Part shown: positions 33,464 to 44,790 of the stretch, in pieces | Numbering within the stretch: the first letter of the stretch is position 1 | Layout of the letters: each line of letters begins with the position of its first letter | DNA from: Okeania sp. SIO3I5 | GTDB taxonomy: Bacteria; Cyanobacteriota; Cyanobacteriia; Cyanobacteriales; Microcoleaceae | Length of the DNA: 51,147 nucleotides | Assembly (NCBI RefSeq): GCF_010672085.1 | Contig: NZ_JAAHHT010000025.1 | Span: forward strand, 55,200 to 106,346 | Reading direction: 5' to 3' | The notes under the pieces: model-generated | Databases searched by the model: none | Told to the model about the DNA's origin: nothing | Seen by the model: only the letters and a program-made list of their open reading frames with translations | Translations under genes and position numbers: made by a program

Positions 33464-34933
33464 TTATTGAAGATGCCAATTTGTTATGCCTCCAGGTCGA
33501 TCTATTAGTTTAATACCTTGATTTTGTAGCTCATCTCTAATGCGGTCTGCTTCAGAATAATTCTTAGCTTTTTTTGCCTCTAAACGTTGCTGAATTAAAG
33601 ACTCTATTTCATCATCACTTAAACCTCCAGGTTGATTGCTAATTTTTTCTTCTATTTGAACTTCTAAACCTAATACTTGTGACAACTTTACCAGAGTAAC
33701 CCATTGTTTTTGTAACTCTTCTAAAGATGTTTCAGTTTTCCCTTCATGCACTAAAATATTACCCTCTCGACGTAACTCTTTAGCTAATTCAAATAAAACA
33801 GCTAAAGCACTAGGAGTATTAATATCATCATCCATTGCTTTCTGGAATTTTTCGACTTGAGAAGTTAATAACTTTGTCTGTTCAAATAAGGTTTTTTCTG
33901 GCATTTCCCATCCTAATTTAGAACCATGTTGCTTGGGAAATAATATACCCTCCTTAATAGTATTCCAACCATTTTCGGCAGAAGCGATCGCCTCTTGAGT
34001 AAAGTCAATAGGTTTCCGATATTGAGCCGTTAAAACAAACATTCTGACAGCCATTGGGTCTACAGGTCGAGCCAATAAATCCCGAATTGTGGTAAAATTC
34101 CCTAGGGACTTTGACATTTTTTCTCCATTAATAGTCACAAAGCCATTATGGAGCCAATATCTTACGTAAGGTTTTCCCGTAGCAGCTTCCGACTGAGCAA
34201 TTTCATTTTCATGGTGAGGAAAAATTAAGTCTGCTCCCCCAGTATGAATATCTATAGTTTCTCCCAAACAATCTCTTACCATTGCCGAACATTCAATATG
34301 CCAACCTGGCCTTCCTTTGCCCCAGGGAGAGTCCCATGCAGGTTCCCCAGTTTTTGCTGCTTTCCAGAGGGCAAAATCAAATGGATCTTTCTTTTTAGCA
34401 GTCTCTAAATCTTCTGATTCTACTCTACCACTTGCGCCAGCTTGCATTTCTTCCAAACGACGGCCTGAAAGTTTCCCATATTCTGAAAATTTCCGCACCT
34501 GATAATAAACATCCCCTCCAGAAGGGTAAGCAAAACCTTTTTTTTCTAAATCCTGGATTAACTGTTTAATCCCATCTATTGTCTGAGTCGCCCGAGGATA
34601 TTCATCTGCTTCTAGGACATTTAAGCGTTTCATATCCTCAAAGTATGTTTCTGTGAAACGTTCGGCCACCGACTCCATCGAAGTGCCTGTTTCTCTGGCC
34701 CGATTGAGAATTTTATCATCTATATCAGTAAAATTTTGTACATACCGTACTTGATAACCTTGCCACATCAGATATCGGCGGATTGTATCCCATACAATAT
34801 AAGAACGGGCATGACCTAAATGGCAATAGTCGTATACTGTAACACCACAAGTATACATTTTAATTTTACCAGGCTCTAGGGATTGAAAGTTTTCTTCTTG
34901 ACGAGTCAGTGAATTGTACAGTTTTAGAGTCAT
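33464..34933 (-). CDS. cysS: Cysteinyl-tRNA synthetase
   Basis: A 489-residue class I aminoacyl-tRNA synthetase that charges tRNA-Cys. The HIGH motif is HLGH (38-41), KMSKS is at 272-276, and the zinc ligands expected from the E. coli enzyme are present as C29, C215, H240 and E244. WHIECSAM and GGADLIFPHHENE are typical. Length matches the bacterial enzyme, and the C-terminal domain ends with the ARxLGDxIRDxL-like YSEADRIRDELQNQGIKLID. The start has no obvious Shine-Dalgarno sequence. It stands alone; its 3' end abuts a repeat array. An essential housekeeping gene. Confidence 0.98.
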   Translation of the reverse strand: MTLKLYNSLTRQEENFQSLEPGKIKMYTCGVTVYDYCHLGHARSYIVWDTIRRYLMWQGYQVRYVQNFTDIDDKILNRARETGTSMESVAERFTETYFEDMKRLNVLEADEYPRATQTIDGIKQLIQDLEKKGFAYPSGGDVYYQVRKFSEYGKLSGRRLEEMQAGASGRVESEDLETAKKKDPFDFALWKAAKTGEPAWDSPWGKGRPGWHIECSAMVRDCLGETIDIHTGGADLIFPHHENEIAQSEAATGKPYVRYWLHNGFVTINGEKMSKSLGNFTTIRDLLARPVDPMAVRMFVLTAQYRKPIDFTQEAIASAENGWNTIKEGILFPKQHGSKLGWEMPEKTLFEQTKLLTSQVEKFQKAMDDDINTPSALAVLFELAKELRREGNILVHEGKTETSLEELQKQWVTLVKLSQVLGLEVQIEEKISNQPGGLSDDEIESLIQQRLEAKKAKNYSEADRIRDELQNQGIKLIDRPGGITNWHLQ

Positions 34934-35764
34934 AAAGTTAATTTCAGCAAGTTTTTTCTAATTTTCATTATAGGGAAAAAAGTTTTTTTTTACTTTGGCG
35001 TTAATTTTATAGCATTAAGGAAAAGTTTCGATTATTGATACTCCATTGTTTCAGCTATTCCATAAGTCAATAGGTGTAATGGTAATTGCTATATTATCAA
35101 CTTTTAATATTCACAATTCTGTTGAATTTTTTTCTAGTAATACTAAATAATTTGATTATAACAACAGAAAGAAAAGAATTGCTATTTTTTCCTATATATT
35201 CAACTAAGAATTGTTGAGCCAGCAAATTATTATGGAATCAAAGATATTATCAAATCAAATTATTTTTGGGTAAATCATTCCCCAAAATAATCTAAGACCT
35301 TATTCAATACTTAAGTTATTAAGTAATAAGTCATAAAAATGTTGGGAACGATTCTAGGATCGTTATACTATTTATAGCTAAGAATACTACTCCCTAATCC
35401 CTAATTAAATGATATTGAAAATTGTCAGAAGGTAAGCATTCAGCGGTCAGCTATTAGCTGATCAGCTATCAGCTATAAATTATTAACTCATTATTACACC
35501 GAATGAGGAATTAGTCGCATAAGAAAATTTAAAATTATCAATGAAATTGGTCATTAGCTAACCGAAGTCAAGTTATTACGTTCAAAAGCTTATGAGCGAG
35601 AGCATTCAGCATTTCCTGCGGAATGCTTCCTTTTATGATTACCTTTCCTTAAAAATAAGAGGATTGACTAAAAAGATTTTTTTTCTTTTTTATTCTATTG
35701 AAGTGTATAGGTTTTCAACCTTAATTACTTGGTGAAATTATATTGGTAAATCTTCCTGTTAAAT
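34934..35764. other. Spacer between cysS and the sulfotransferase gene (divergent promoters expected)
   Basis: Very AT-rich. Positions 35427-35520 hold AGCTATTAGCTGATCAGCTA palindromic runs related to 6760-6800, and 35608-35630 hold the hairpin GCATTTCCTGCGGAATGC. No gene, RNA or clear promoter boxes can be named. Confidence 0.5.
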
Positions 35765-36577
35765 ATGATTGAACAATTCAAGTATCATCTCAGAAATCTA
35801 ATTACTTTCAGATATTTCTCTACATTTTCTGGGAATTTATTTCTTATTTTTGGTTGTCAAAGAAGTGGTACAACTTTGTTACTATCTATTCTTAATGCAC
35901 ATCCCCAGATTACTTGTGTAGATGAAACAGAGTTTCCTAGTCCATATCCTTTTCCCTCCGCTCAAAGATTAGCTATTAATAAAATAACTAATCATTATTT
36001 ATGCTTTAAAATGCTAGAGCATTCCCATAAACTTGATTTTTTAAAGAAATTTTATCCTCATGCCAAAATACTTTGGCCTCTGAGAAATCCTCATAGCACT
36101 ATTTCTTCAATGCTGAGTCTTGTTAATTCACAAGGGGATTGGATCGATCGATGTGTTATACAAGAAATAGAAAGACTCAAACCTTTTTTTGGTCAAGAGT
36201 TAGAAAATAGGAATTTATCTAAGTTATCTAAAATTGAGTTGGCTGCAATTTATTGGTTATATAAAAACCAATATCCGACTTGGCTAAAAAATAATGGATT
36301 TCAAGCTTTAGAGTTTAAATATGAAGAAGTAATCCAAAACCAAAAAGAAATGTTAGGGAAAATTACTAATTTTTTGGAAATTGAATGGAGCGACGATCTA
36401 CTCAATTTTTATAAAAAAAATCCAGGTAAATGTTTGGCAGGAGGTACGCGAACAGATAGAGCAATTAATACAGCAAGAGCTAACAATTTACAGGCAGAAT
36501 TCAATTCTGAAGAAATACAGAAAATTAATTCAATTTGTCAACCTGTAATGCAGAAATATAGCTATACAGCTCTATAA
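35765..36577 (+). CDS. Sulfotransferase family protein
   Basis: A 270-residue protein of the PAPS-dependent sulfotransferase fold. The 5'-phosphosulfate loop is IFGCQRSGTTLL (28-39) and the 3'-phosphate motif is LWPLRNPHSTISSM (103-116), with the expected R107 and S111. No signal peptide or membrane anchor is clear, though residues 17-30 are rather hydrophobic. Such enzymes sulfate sugars, lipids or small molecules; in cyanobacteria they may act on exopolysaccharides or natural products. Nothing in the neighbourhood identifies the acceptor. An upstream in-frame start is not apparent. Monocistronic. Confidence 0.9.
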   Translation: MIEQFKYHLRNLITFRYFSTFSGNLFLIFGCQRSGTTLLLSILNAHPQITCVDETEFPSPYPFPSAQRLAINKITNHYLCFKMLEHSHKLDFLKKFYPHAKILWPLRNPHSTISSMLSLVNSQGDWIDRCVIQEIERLKPFFGQELENRNLSKLSKIELAAIYWLYKNQYPTWLKNNGFQALEFKYEEVIQNQKEMLGKITNFLEIEWSDDLLNFYKKNPGKCLAGGTRTDRAINTARANNLQAEFNSEEIQKINSICQPVMQKYSYTAL

Positions 36578-36964
36578 AAAAGTCAAGATTGTATCCTTTC
36601 CATAGTGAATGGAATGCTAAATTTAACTTTATTAATGTTTTTACTGAACCTGTTAAAATCTTGCATTGCTTTTCCCTTAATATAGAAAATGCAGCTTATT
36701 TAATTAACTTAAATGCCGATCTGTATAGAGTCTGAATTCCTCATTTAAAAAGATGTATGGAAATAAGGAAATATTAAAATGATTCAATATTTTAGCAGAT
36801 AATATTGATGAGAGTTGAACCATAAATTATATAATTTTTTGAGCGTAGTTCTATAACCTTCGTCGAATTGCCTTTCCTTCCTTTTTCCTAAATTTTCATA
36901 ATATTGATTCCACAAAATTTTATATGACTAATTCATAAAAATATCAACATAAAAAATTGAGTCA
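36578..36964. other. Spacer, nothing recognised
   Basis: AT-rich DNA between two plus-strand genes. No repeats shared with the rest of the window, no hairpin with T-run and no reading frame of interest were found. Confidence 0.4.
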
Positions 36965-39715
36965 ATGATAGATAAAACATCCTCTGCCACAGATAACTAT
37001 GTGCCAGAAAAACCATCTCTAAAAACGGGATTACTTGCTCTTAAGCAAAAAGATTATCCACAAGCGATCGCTCACTTAGAAATAATTGCTCAACAAGAAT
37101 CTCTCAAGCAAAAATTAAAAGCTCAGATGGGTTTAGTTATTGCTTATGAAAAAACGAAACAAGTAGATCGAGCTATTTCTTTGTGTCGTAATCTTACTAA
37201 AATTTCTGATAGTGAAGTTCAAAGTTTTGCTCATCGTCATCTCAAGGAATTATTAAAGCAATATCCACCCAATAATCTGAAAAAATCAACAATTCCTCCT
37301 CCTAAAGCTTCAGAAACATCTACCCAAAATCAACAACCTATTGAAACAGGATTTGTTCCTTTTAATCCTAATTCAGATCAATCTAAGTCTGCCAAAAATA
37401 GCAATGACATCTCTAAAGAAAATATTGATTTATCTGTAGAAACAGGTTTTCAACCAATCGCAGAAAATCCAAATATCTCAGAAATAAAATCTAGTCAAAC
37501 CTCAAATTCCCTAAAGCATTCTCAGCCAAATAAAAATGATATAGAGGCAAATAAAAATCAATTACCTGATTTATCAAATATAGTTAATAAGTCAAATTTA
37601 AAAAACACAAATGAATCTCATCAAATATCAACAGAGATTACTTCAGATGAACCAGAAAATTCTAGTAAAACTTCAGATATTGTACAGCATTCTCAGGCAA
37701 ATAAAAATAATATAGAGGCAGATAAAAATAGCTCGCCAGCTTTATCAAGCACAGTAAATAACTCAGATTCAAAAACTACAAATGAATCCCATCAAACATC
37801 AACAGAAATTACTTCAGACAAACCAGAAAATTTACCTAAATTAAAATGGCGCGAAGCAGGAAGAGCAAAAGGAGGTCGTCGCCTTAAATCTCCTAATTTA
37901 ACTCTTTTATGGTTAGAACAAATAGTGGTAGCTATTACTCTATTTTGGCTAAGTCTTACAATACTAAAGTTTAGCTTAGATGCTACCAATGATTTTCTAG
38001 TTTGGCTCCCACATTTTCGACCAATTCAACTTTTTTATCGAGACCCAACTCGAAATTTTATAATCTTTCTGCTCGGATTATTTATATTCTCTCCTTGGTT
38101 AATTGATGGATTATTAATACTTACTTATGGTCTCCAAACTCTACCAACAACAACTCTAATTAATTACAGTAAAGAAGCAAATAAACTACTCCGTAATTTT
38201 TCTAAAAAACAAAAAATACGAGGAATTACATTGAAAATCTTACCAATAGATGTTCCAATAGCATTTAGTTATGGATGCTTGCCTCGTTTTTACAGAATAG
38301 TTGTTAGTCAAGGATTGTTAGATAATCTCGCAGAAGATGAAATTGCTACTATTTATGCCAGAGAAATTAGTCATGTTCAAAATGGAGATTTTCGATTAAT
38401 GTCTATGGCTAATTTAATGCTTCAAATTCCCTACACTATTTATTGGCAATTAACTTTTTGGGCTGATTGGATATTAGATTTCATAAATCATCAATTACCA
38501 GATTTTTTACCAGAATTTATCAAATCTTTTTTGCCTATATTAGTATCCGTTTTTAGAGCATTCGCTGCAATAATTTCGACTCTTAGTTATGGTTTATATT
38601 GGTTACTAAAATTGCCGATTTTATGGTTATCTCGTCGGCGAGTTTATTATAGCGATCGCCTAGCTTGTAATTTAACTGGTAATCCTAATGGTCTCACACG
38701 AGCTATTCTGAAAATTACAATTGGTATGGCTAATGATGTTAAAAATCAAACCAAAATTAGGAATTTATTAGAGAGTTTTGAAATATTAATGCCAGTAGGA
38801 ATAAACCAAGCTATTACTACTGGTAGTTTTCTTTCAGATAGTGGTTTTGAATCTATTTTTAACTGGGATATTGTTAACCCATATCGTCAATGGTTAGAAA
38901 TTAATAATAGTCATCCTTTGCTTGGCGATCGCTTAAAAAGATTAACTTTATACGCTAATTTCTGGAAAATAGAAACAGAGTTAAATTTAGGAAATATAAA
39001 TGCTGACTTAACTGCAAAAAATCAATTAAGTGGCACTCAAGAAGAAAATATTTATACTCCACAAAACCTTGATTGGCAAAAACTTTTGCTTCAGGGAGCG
39101 CCATTTTTTTGTACATTAATAGGTCTAGGTTTTGCTATTTTTTTGTGGTTAATAGGTGTAATTTCATCTGCTATTGGTCTTTGGCGTTTAGATTGGTTAT
39201 TTGGAGATATTTCCATTTTAGTTGGTTGTTTAACTATAGGTTTTAGTCTTGGTATTTTAATCAGAATTAATCATTTTTTTCCAGATATAAAACAGACTCA
39301 ACTTTCGCAAAACCCTGACTTGGTAGAATTGTTAACCGATCTAAAAGCTTTGCCATTAGATAGTCAAATAATTCAGTTCAAAGGCAAACTTCTTGGTAAA
39401 AGCGGAATGAGTAATTGGTTGGGACAAGATTTGGTTGTAAAAACAACAAAAGGTCTGGTCAGATTGCATTATTCTCATAACTTTGGTCCTCTTGGTAACT
39501 TATGGCCTAAGATTGATCGTCCTAGCGATTTGGTTGGTAAGTCTATAACTGTCACTGGTTGGTGGAGGCGAGGAGCTACTCCCTGGATAGATATCAATGC
39601 TCTAAAATCTGAAAATGGTCAATCTATTCATAGTGGTCATCCTGTCTGGTCAACAATTGTAGCTTTTACTCTTGCTATATGGGGAGCTTATATGGTATAT
39701 ACTGGCAGATTTTAA
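36965..39715 (+). CDS. M48-like membrane protein lacking zinc ligands, with N-terminal TPR-like region
   Basis: A 916-residue protein. Residues ~17-98 resemble TPR helices (LLALKQKDYPQAIAHLE). Residues 100-290 are a hydrophilic linker with an internal duplication (about 183-233 and 239-289, each with NESHQxSTEITSDxPEN). Membrane segments lie at about 312-337, 363-390, 519-552, 708-735, 743-767 and 893-912. The peptidase-like domain spans about 395-660. Where M48/HtpX enzymes have HExxH this protein has REISH (466-470), and the third ligand in the later SRxxE motif is V560 (SRRRVYYSDR). D564 is kept. With two of three zinc ligands gone it is probably a pseudo-protease, perhaps a binding or scaffold protein. 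A C-terminal region (800-880) looks like a small beta domain. Confidence 0.85.
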   Translation: MIDKTSSATDNYVPEKPSLKTGLLALKQKDYPQAIAHLEIIAQQESLKQKLKAQMGLVIAYEKTKQVDRAISLCRNLTKISDSEVQSFAHRHLKELLKQYPPNNLKKSTIPPPKASETSTQNQQPIETGFVPFNPNSDQSKSAKNSNDISKENIDLSVETGFQPIAENPNISEIKSSQTSNSLKHSQPNKNDIEANKNQLPDLSNIVNKSNLKNTNESHQISTEITSDEPENSSKTSDIVQHSQANKNNIEADKNSSPALSSTVNNSDSKTTNESHQTSTEITSDKPENLPKLKWREAGRAKGGRRLKSPNLTLLWLEQIVVAITLFWLSLTILKFSLDATNDFLVWLPHFRPIQLFYRDPTRNFIIFLLGLFIFSPWLIDGLLILTYGLQTLPTTTLINYSKEANKLLRNFSKKQKIRGITLKILPIDVPIAFSYGCLPRFYRIVVSQGLLDNLAEDEIATIYAREISHVQNGDFRLMSMANLMLQIPYTIYWQLTFWADWILDFINHQLPDFLPEFIKSFLPILVSVFRAFAAIISTLSYGLYWLLKLPILWLSRRRVYYSDRLACNLTGNPNGLTRAILKITIGMANDVKNQTKIRNLLESFEILMPVGINQAITTGSFLSDSGFESIFNWDIVNPYRQWLEINNSHPLLGDRLKRLTLYANFWKIETELNLGNINADLTAKNQLSGTQEENIYTPQNLDWQKLLLQGAPFFCTLIGLGFAIFLWLIGVISSAIGLWRLDWLFGDISILVGCLTIGFSLGILIRINHFFPDIKQTQLSQNPDLVELLTDLKALPLDSQIIQFKGKLLGKSGMSNWLGQDLVVKTTKGLVRLHYSHNFGPLGNLWPKIDRPSDLVGKSITVTGWWRRGATPWIDINALKSENGQSIHSGHPVWSTIVAFTLAIWGAYMVYTGRF

Positions 39716-41081
39716 TTATCAGACATCTCCAGAAAATAGGGTACAGGGAACAGAGGTAACCCACTCCCAACCCCTCCGAGGAGGCAGGGTCAATTTATTG
39801 TCATCAGAGAAAAAAGTAGGATAGGGTGGGGAGGTGTGGTCTGTGTGGTCCGTGTGGTCCGTGTGGGAGAAAAGTCCGCTTTTATTCATGCAGCGGCTTT
39901 ACTTCGAGACCTTGTCCTCCCCATCCCCCCATCCTCCCCATCCTCCTCATCCTCCTCATCCTCCTCATCCTCCCCATCCCCCCCATCCTCCCCATCCTCC
40001 CCACCCTCTCCCTAAATATTCTCTGGCGACAAAGAATGAGCAATGCTCCGAGGAGGGGAGTAATTGATAATTTATGGATAATAATTGATTTTATTTTTCA
40101 TTTTTGGATAAGTCTATTAGATATTGTCAAGAAAAGTTGCATTCCCGAACAAATTATGTTATTCTCGTTTACGCTCAGTAGCTTAACCCAAGCGACTTCA
40201 TAGTTTTGTCTAGCTCAAAAGTGTAGTCTGATATGAAGAATATAGATAGATTGCAGATGTTTAAAAATATAAATCTATGCTGCCAACAGTAACTATCACC
40301 AGAGAAAATATAGTTTATTGATATATAATAAACCTCCACCTAACTCATAACATATCCGACTTTTTGGTTGGCAAGTGTCAATCTCCCAAGAAAGCAAGTT
40401 CCGCCATTTCTATATATCCGACTGTTTTTTTTACCAATTCATAAATTTTGCGATCGAAAAAGTAGGGATTACTGAACAACTTAAATGTATAGCACTACGC
40501 AAATAGGTGAGGACATTTCTAAATCCTAAAACCCTTTGACAGTACCTGTTCCCTGTTCCCTGTTCCCTATTCCCTAGTGCGTAGCGCTATAAATAGTGAA
40601 ATTTTAGAAAAGTAGTAGATATTGACTTAGGATTATGATAAGTTTATAGTAGTTAAGAAATTACTAGCCTGTTAACAAAGTAAATATAAGTTGTAAGCAT
40701 TTCTGGTTTGGTTGAAAAATAAGTCAAATATTAAGATTAGTTTGAGCACTCACCAAGTAGAAAGTTTTGTCTATAGAACCTGATCTGAATGCAAGTATAA
40801 ATTTTAAAAATGTGGTAGACTTTATCGTTGGTGTCTGTGGACGGAGTGCTGGCAACAATTTCAGTAGAAGCAGAAAATCAACATTAAAATATCACTAATT
40901 GTGACGTTTTATATCAGTCTTATAAAACAGTACACTTGAAATTAATATCATAATTAGCAATTAGGTTGTTTGAGTTTAGCAGGCTTTAAAGTTATATTTA
41001 AAAGTTGGGGCGATAAGAGTTTACTAAATCAATATCAATGAAATAAGTAATTGAGCAATACCTAATAGTCTTGTTAGTTGA

Positions 41082-41240
41082 ATGATGACCAGAAAATTTA
41101 AAGAAGAACCTGACAAAATCAAATTATCTGCCAGAATTGACCAAAATGGGAAATGGGAAATAATTTTATCTGTAGTAAAGGTGAATATAGGTATTTGTCA
41201 AAGTTCTTTACATCTTAAAGTCAGGAGCAGTTTTTTTTGA
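41082..41240 (+). CDS. Possible small ORF upstream of the RNA-binding protein gene
   Basis: A 52-codon frame (MMTRKFKEEPDKIKLSARID...) ends within the hairpin at 41223-41250 before the rbp gene. The first 26 residues have protein-like composition with charged residues, while the end is a run of Ser and Phe from the hairpin. There is no Shine-Dalgarno sequence. It may be a leader peptide or chance; I do not recognise it. Confidence 0.2.
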   Translation: MMTRKFKEEPDKIKLSARIDQNGKWEIILSVVKVNIGICQSSLHLKVRSSFF

Positions 41241-41250
41241 GTCTGCTCTT
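41223..41250 (+). terminator. Hairpin followed by T-rich tract in rbp leader (attenuator or upstream terminator)
   Basis: AGGAGCAG pairs with CTGCTCTT (one G-T pair) around a T-rich 12-nt loop, followed by CTTTTAT. It lies 90 bp before the rbp start codon. The short T-run makes it a weak terminator candidate; in a cold-responsive gene family it could act as a regulatory leader structure. Confidence 0.4.
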
Positions 41251-41338
41251 CTTTTATGTTCAACCAATCTCAGTTGACTAAGTTTTCGTTTTTTGTAATT
41301 TAAACAAGTAAAAATCAAGCATTTGGAGGAATTTTCCT

Positions 41339-41815
41339 ATGTCAATTCGTTTGTATATTGGTAATTTGCCTAAAGACGTAATGGAACGTGAAGAACTACA
41401 AGAAGTTTTTGAAGAAGAAGGTGATAGTGTCACCACTAAATTGATCACAGATCGTAAAACTGGTAAATGTCGTGGTTTTGGCTTTGTAACAGTTAAAAAT
41501 GATGAACAAGCTGACCAAATTATTGAAAAGTATAACGGTTATCAGTTTAGAGAAACTCCTTTAAAGCTGGAAAAAGCATTACCTCGCGCTAAGAATAAGG
41601 GTGAGTCTGAAAATAGTGAGGCTGAATCTAAACCAGTTAGCAAGAGTAATACTAGCAAGAGTAAAAAATCTCGCCGTGATAAGGATAAAGCAGGATCATC
41701 TAAAGCTGCGAGTAGTTATAGCTCTGGTGGCAATGAAGCAGTTCAACCCGATCCCCGTTGGGCTGATGTTTTAACAGAGTTAAAGGAACGTTTGGCAGCT
41801 ACCAGTAATTCTTAA
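41339..41815 (+). CDS. RRM-type RNA-binding protein (cyanobacterial Rbp)
   Basis: A 158-residue cytosolic RNA-binding protein. One RRM occupies residues 2-82, with RNP2 LYIGNL (5-10) and RNP1 KCRGFGFVTV (43-52), including the RNA-stacking aromatic residues. The rest is a Ser/Lys-rich linker ending in a conserved-looking PDPRWADVLTELKERL helix. Cyanobacterial Rbp proteins are typically ~100 residues with a Gly- or Ser-rich tail and are often induced in the cold; several bind mRNAs for thylakoid proteins. This one is of the longer type. GGAGGA lies 8-9 bp before the ATG. The long upstream leader fits post-transcriptional control. Confidence 0.95.
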   Translation: MSIRLYIGNLPKDVMEREELQEVFEEEGDSVTTKLITDRKTGKCRGFGFVTVKNDEQADQIIEKYNGYQFRETPLKLEKALPRAKNKGESENSEAESKPVSKSNTSKSKKSRRDKDKAGSSKAASSYSSGGNEAVQPDPRWADVLTELKERLAATSNS

Positions 41816-42176
41816 AATTAACCAAAATAAACTAAGAGGTAATCTCAACCTAAAAACGGATGGAAGGAAGTTAGTAGCTAGTTTCAATCGCTAGTTAAAT
41901 AACGACGAGCAGGTTTTAATCCACAGTTAAGTAGCTATTAGCTTTTCCTAGATTATCCTGGAGGTAACCAGGATTTAGGGATGGGCAATTATTATTAAGA
42001 AGTTGTTGTCTGAGTGCTTTTTTTTAGCTGAGGTTAAATCTCTGACTTGATTTCTGCCAGATGATTTTTTCTGGGTAAAACATTTCCTTCCAAACGTTTG
42101 AGAAACTGAGTGGCGATCGCTGACGGCTTTATTTAATAGAGTTGTCGCTAACAAATAGTTATTATAATTAAAGCTC

Positions 42177-42224
42177 GTAGCAGAGATTGAGCAATAACTG
42201 TAGATATTGCTCAATCTCTACTAC
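42177..42224. terminator. 20-bp hairpin between convergent genes (possible bidirectional terminator)
   Basis: Positions 42177-42196 and 42205-42224 are inverted repeats with a single mismatch and an 8-nt loop (core AGAGATTGAGCAATA). It stands between the ends of rbp (plus) and crtB (minus). No long T-run follows, so it may be a miniature element rather than a classical terminator. The rest of 41816-42409 has no gene. Confidence 0.5.
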
Positions 42225-42409
42225 AAAGAAAAACTTTATTATAAGTGATTATCCTAACATTATATAACTCTTAAATCCTGACTCCTAATTAACTAAATTA
42301 ACTATCTAAATTATACCAATGCTACCGGATTTAATCTTATTAATTGCCCAAACCAGCAATTTTATATTTTAAACTCTTACTGTTTTTTTCTGAGCAAATA
42401 TTCTAGAAC

Positions 42410-43387
42410 TTATAAGATTTTTGACCTCAGAAATGCTATGGGCAAACATAGCAACTTGCGAGGAGTAGAAACGTAAGCTCTACGATTAAATACATCATAT
42501 TGATTACGCTCAATAGCATCTAAAATCTTACTATAAAGCATAGCAGCTGACCAAACAGGCCAACGAATATCAGTGCTCAAACGCTTAATACCTTTCTCTG
42601 CATCAACAAAAAACTTACGCGCTCTGTGAATCTGAAATTTCATCAACTCTCGCCAACGGTCATCAATTACACCATTCAATAAATCCTCTTCGGTATAATC
42701 AAATAAAGCTAATTCTTGTAAAGGAAGATAAATTCTACCCCGGCGAGCATCTTCTCCTACATCTCTTAAAATATTTGTAAGTTGATTAGCAATTCCCAAG
42801 GCGATCGCCTCTGATACAGGAGACTGAACTTGTTGGTTGCGATTCCACGGAGCAGCAAAATTTGGTGTCTCTACTCCCATAACTGGCATAGTCATTAAAC
42901 CAACTGTACCTGCCACTCGATAACAGTAAAGTTTCAGTTCCTCAAATGTTTGGTAGCGACTGCGGTACAGATCCATTTGTTGACCTGCAATCATATCCCG
43001 GAATGGTTGTATATCTATGGGGAATTTAGATAAGGTATCTACCAATGCTACATCTGCATCTTCTAACGGATAGCCAGCAAATATAGATTCAAGATGTTGT
43101 TCCCACTCTTGGAGAGTTTCTGTAGTTGTAGTATTTGACATAGGTCCATCGACCAGTTCATCTGTACGACGACACCAGACATAAATTGCCCATATCGCCT
43201 TACTTTTAGCCTCTGGCATTAACTGAGTACCCATGTAAAAAGTTTTAGAATGGGTAGCTGTGATTTGACGACAGAGATCATAGGACTCTTCTAAAGATAT
43301 CAGGGATGAACGAGTCATGCGTTGCGAAGATTTAGACCGTTGCAGCATTCTTTGCTGGCCTTGGAGTTGTTGGTTGCAGGTTTGCAT
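42410..43387 (-). CDS. crtB: 15-cis-phytoene synthase
   Basis: A 325-residue prenyl-condensing enzyme that joins two geranylgeranyl diphosphates to phytoene, the first committed step of carotenoid synthesis. Both aspartate-rich motifs are present: DELVD (76-80) and DVGED (209-213), along with YCYRVAGTVG (154-163) and RRGRIYLPLQEL. The Gln/Arg/Ser-rich first ~25 residues are variable in the family; Met14 or Met24 could be the true start and no Shine-Dalgarno sequence settles it. It follows crtP by 23 bp on the same strand, the standard cyanobacterial crtP-crtB operon. Likely membrane-associated by contact with CrtP. Confidence 0.97.
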   Translation of the reverse strand: MQTCNQQLQGQQRMLQRSKSSQRMTRSSLISLEESYDLCRQITATHSKTFYMGTQLMPEAKSKAIWAIYVWCRRTDELVDGPMSNTTTTETLQEWEQHLESIFAGYPLEDADVALVDTLSKFPIDIQPFRDMIAGQQMDLYRSRYQTFEELKLYCYRVAGTVGLMTMPVMGVETPNFAAPWNRNQQVQSPVSEAIALGIANQLTNILRDVGEDARRGRIYLPLQELALFDYTEEDLLNGVIDDRWRELMKFQIHRARKFFVDAEKGIKRLSTDIRWPVWSAAMLYSKILDAIERNQYDVFNRRAYVSTPRKLLCLPIAFLRSKIL

Positions 43388-43410
43388 AAGATTCAGGGTG
43401 AATAGAAGCT

Positions 43411-44790
<1,380 letters not shown>

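Larger units (their letters stand above)
39716..41338. other. Long spacer with simple repeats; rbp leader
   Basis: Positions 39829-39868 are GTGTGGTCC-type runs and 39915-40012 are CCATCCTCC-type 9-bp repeats; the long frames there (proline/histidine repeats) are artefacts. Positions 40545-40575 are TTCCCTG heptamers. The remainder to 41081 is AT-rich without recognisable genes; it probably includes the long leader usual for cyanobacterial RNA-binding protein genes. Confidence 0.6.

Noticed and set aside
39826-40203. Pro/His-rich and Cys/Gly-rich frames on the plus strand
   Set aside because: Translations of 9-bp CCATCCTCC-type simple repeats in several frames at once.
41975-42214. 79-codon frame on the minus strand
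   Set aside because: It crosses the 20-bp hairpin between convergent genes, has biased composition and no recognisable feature.
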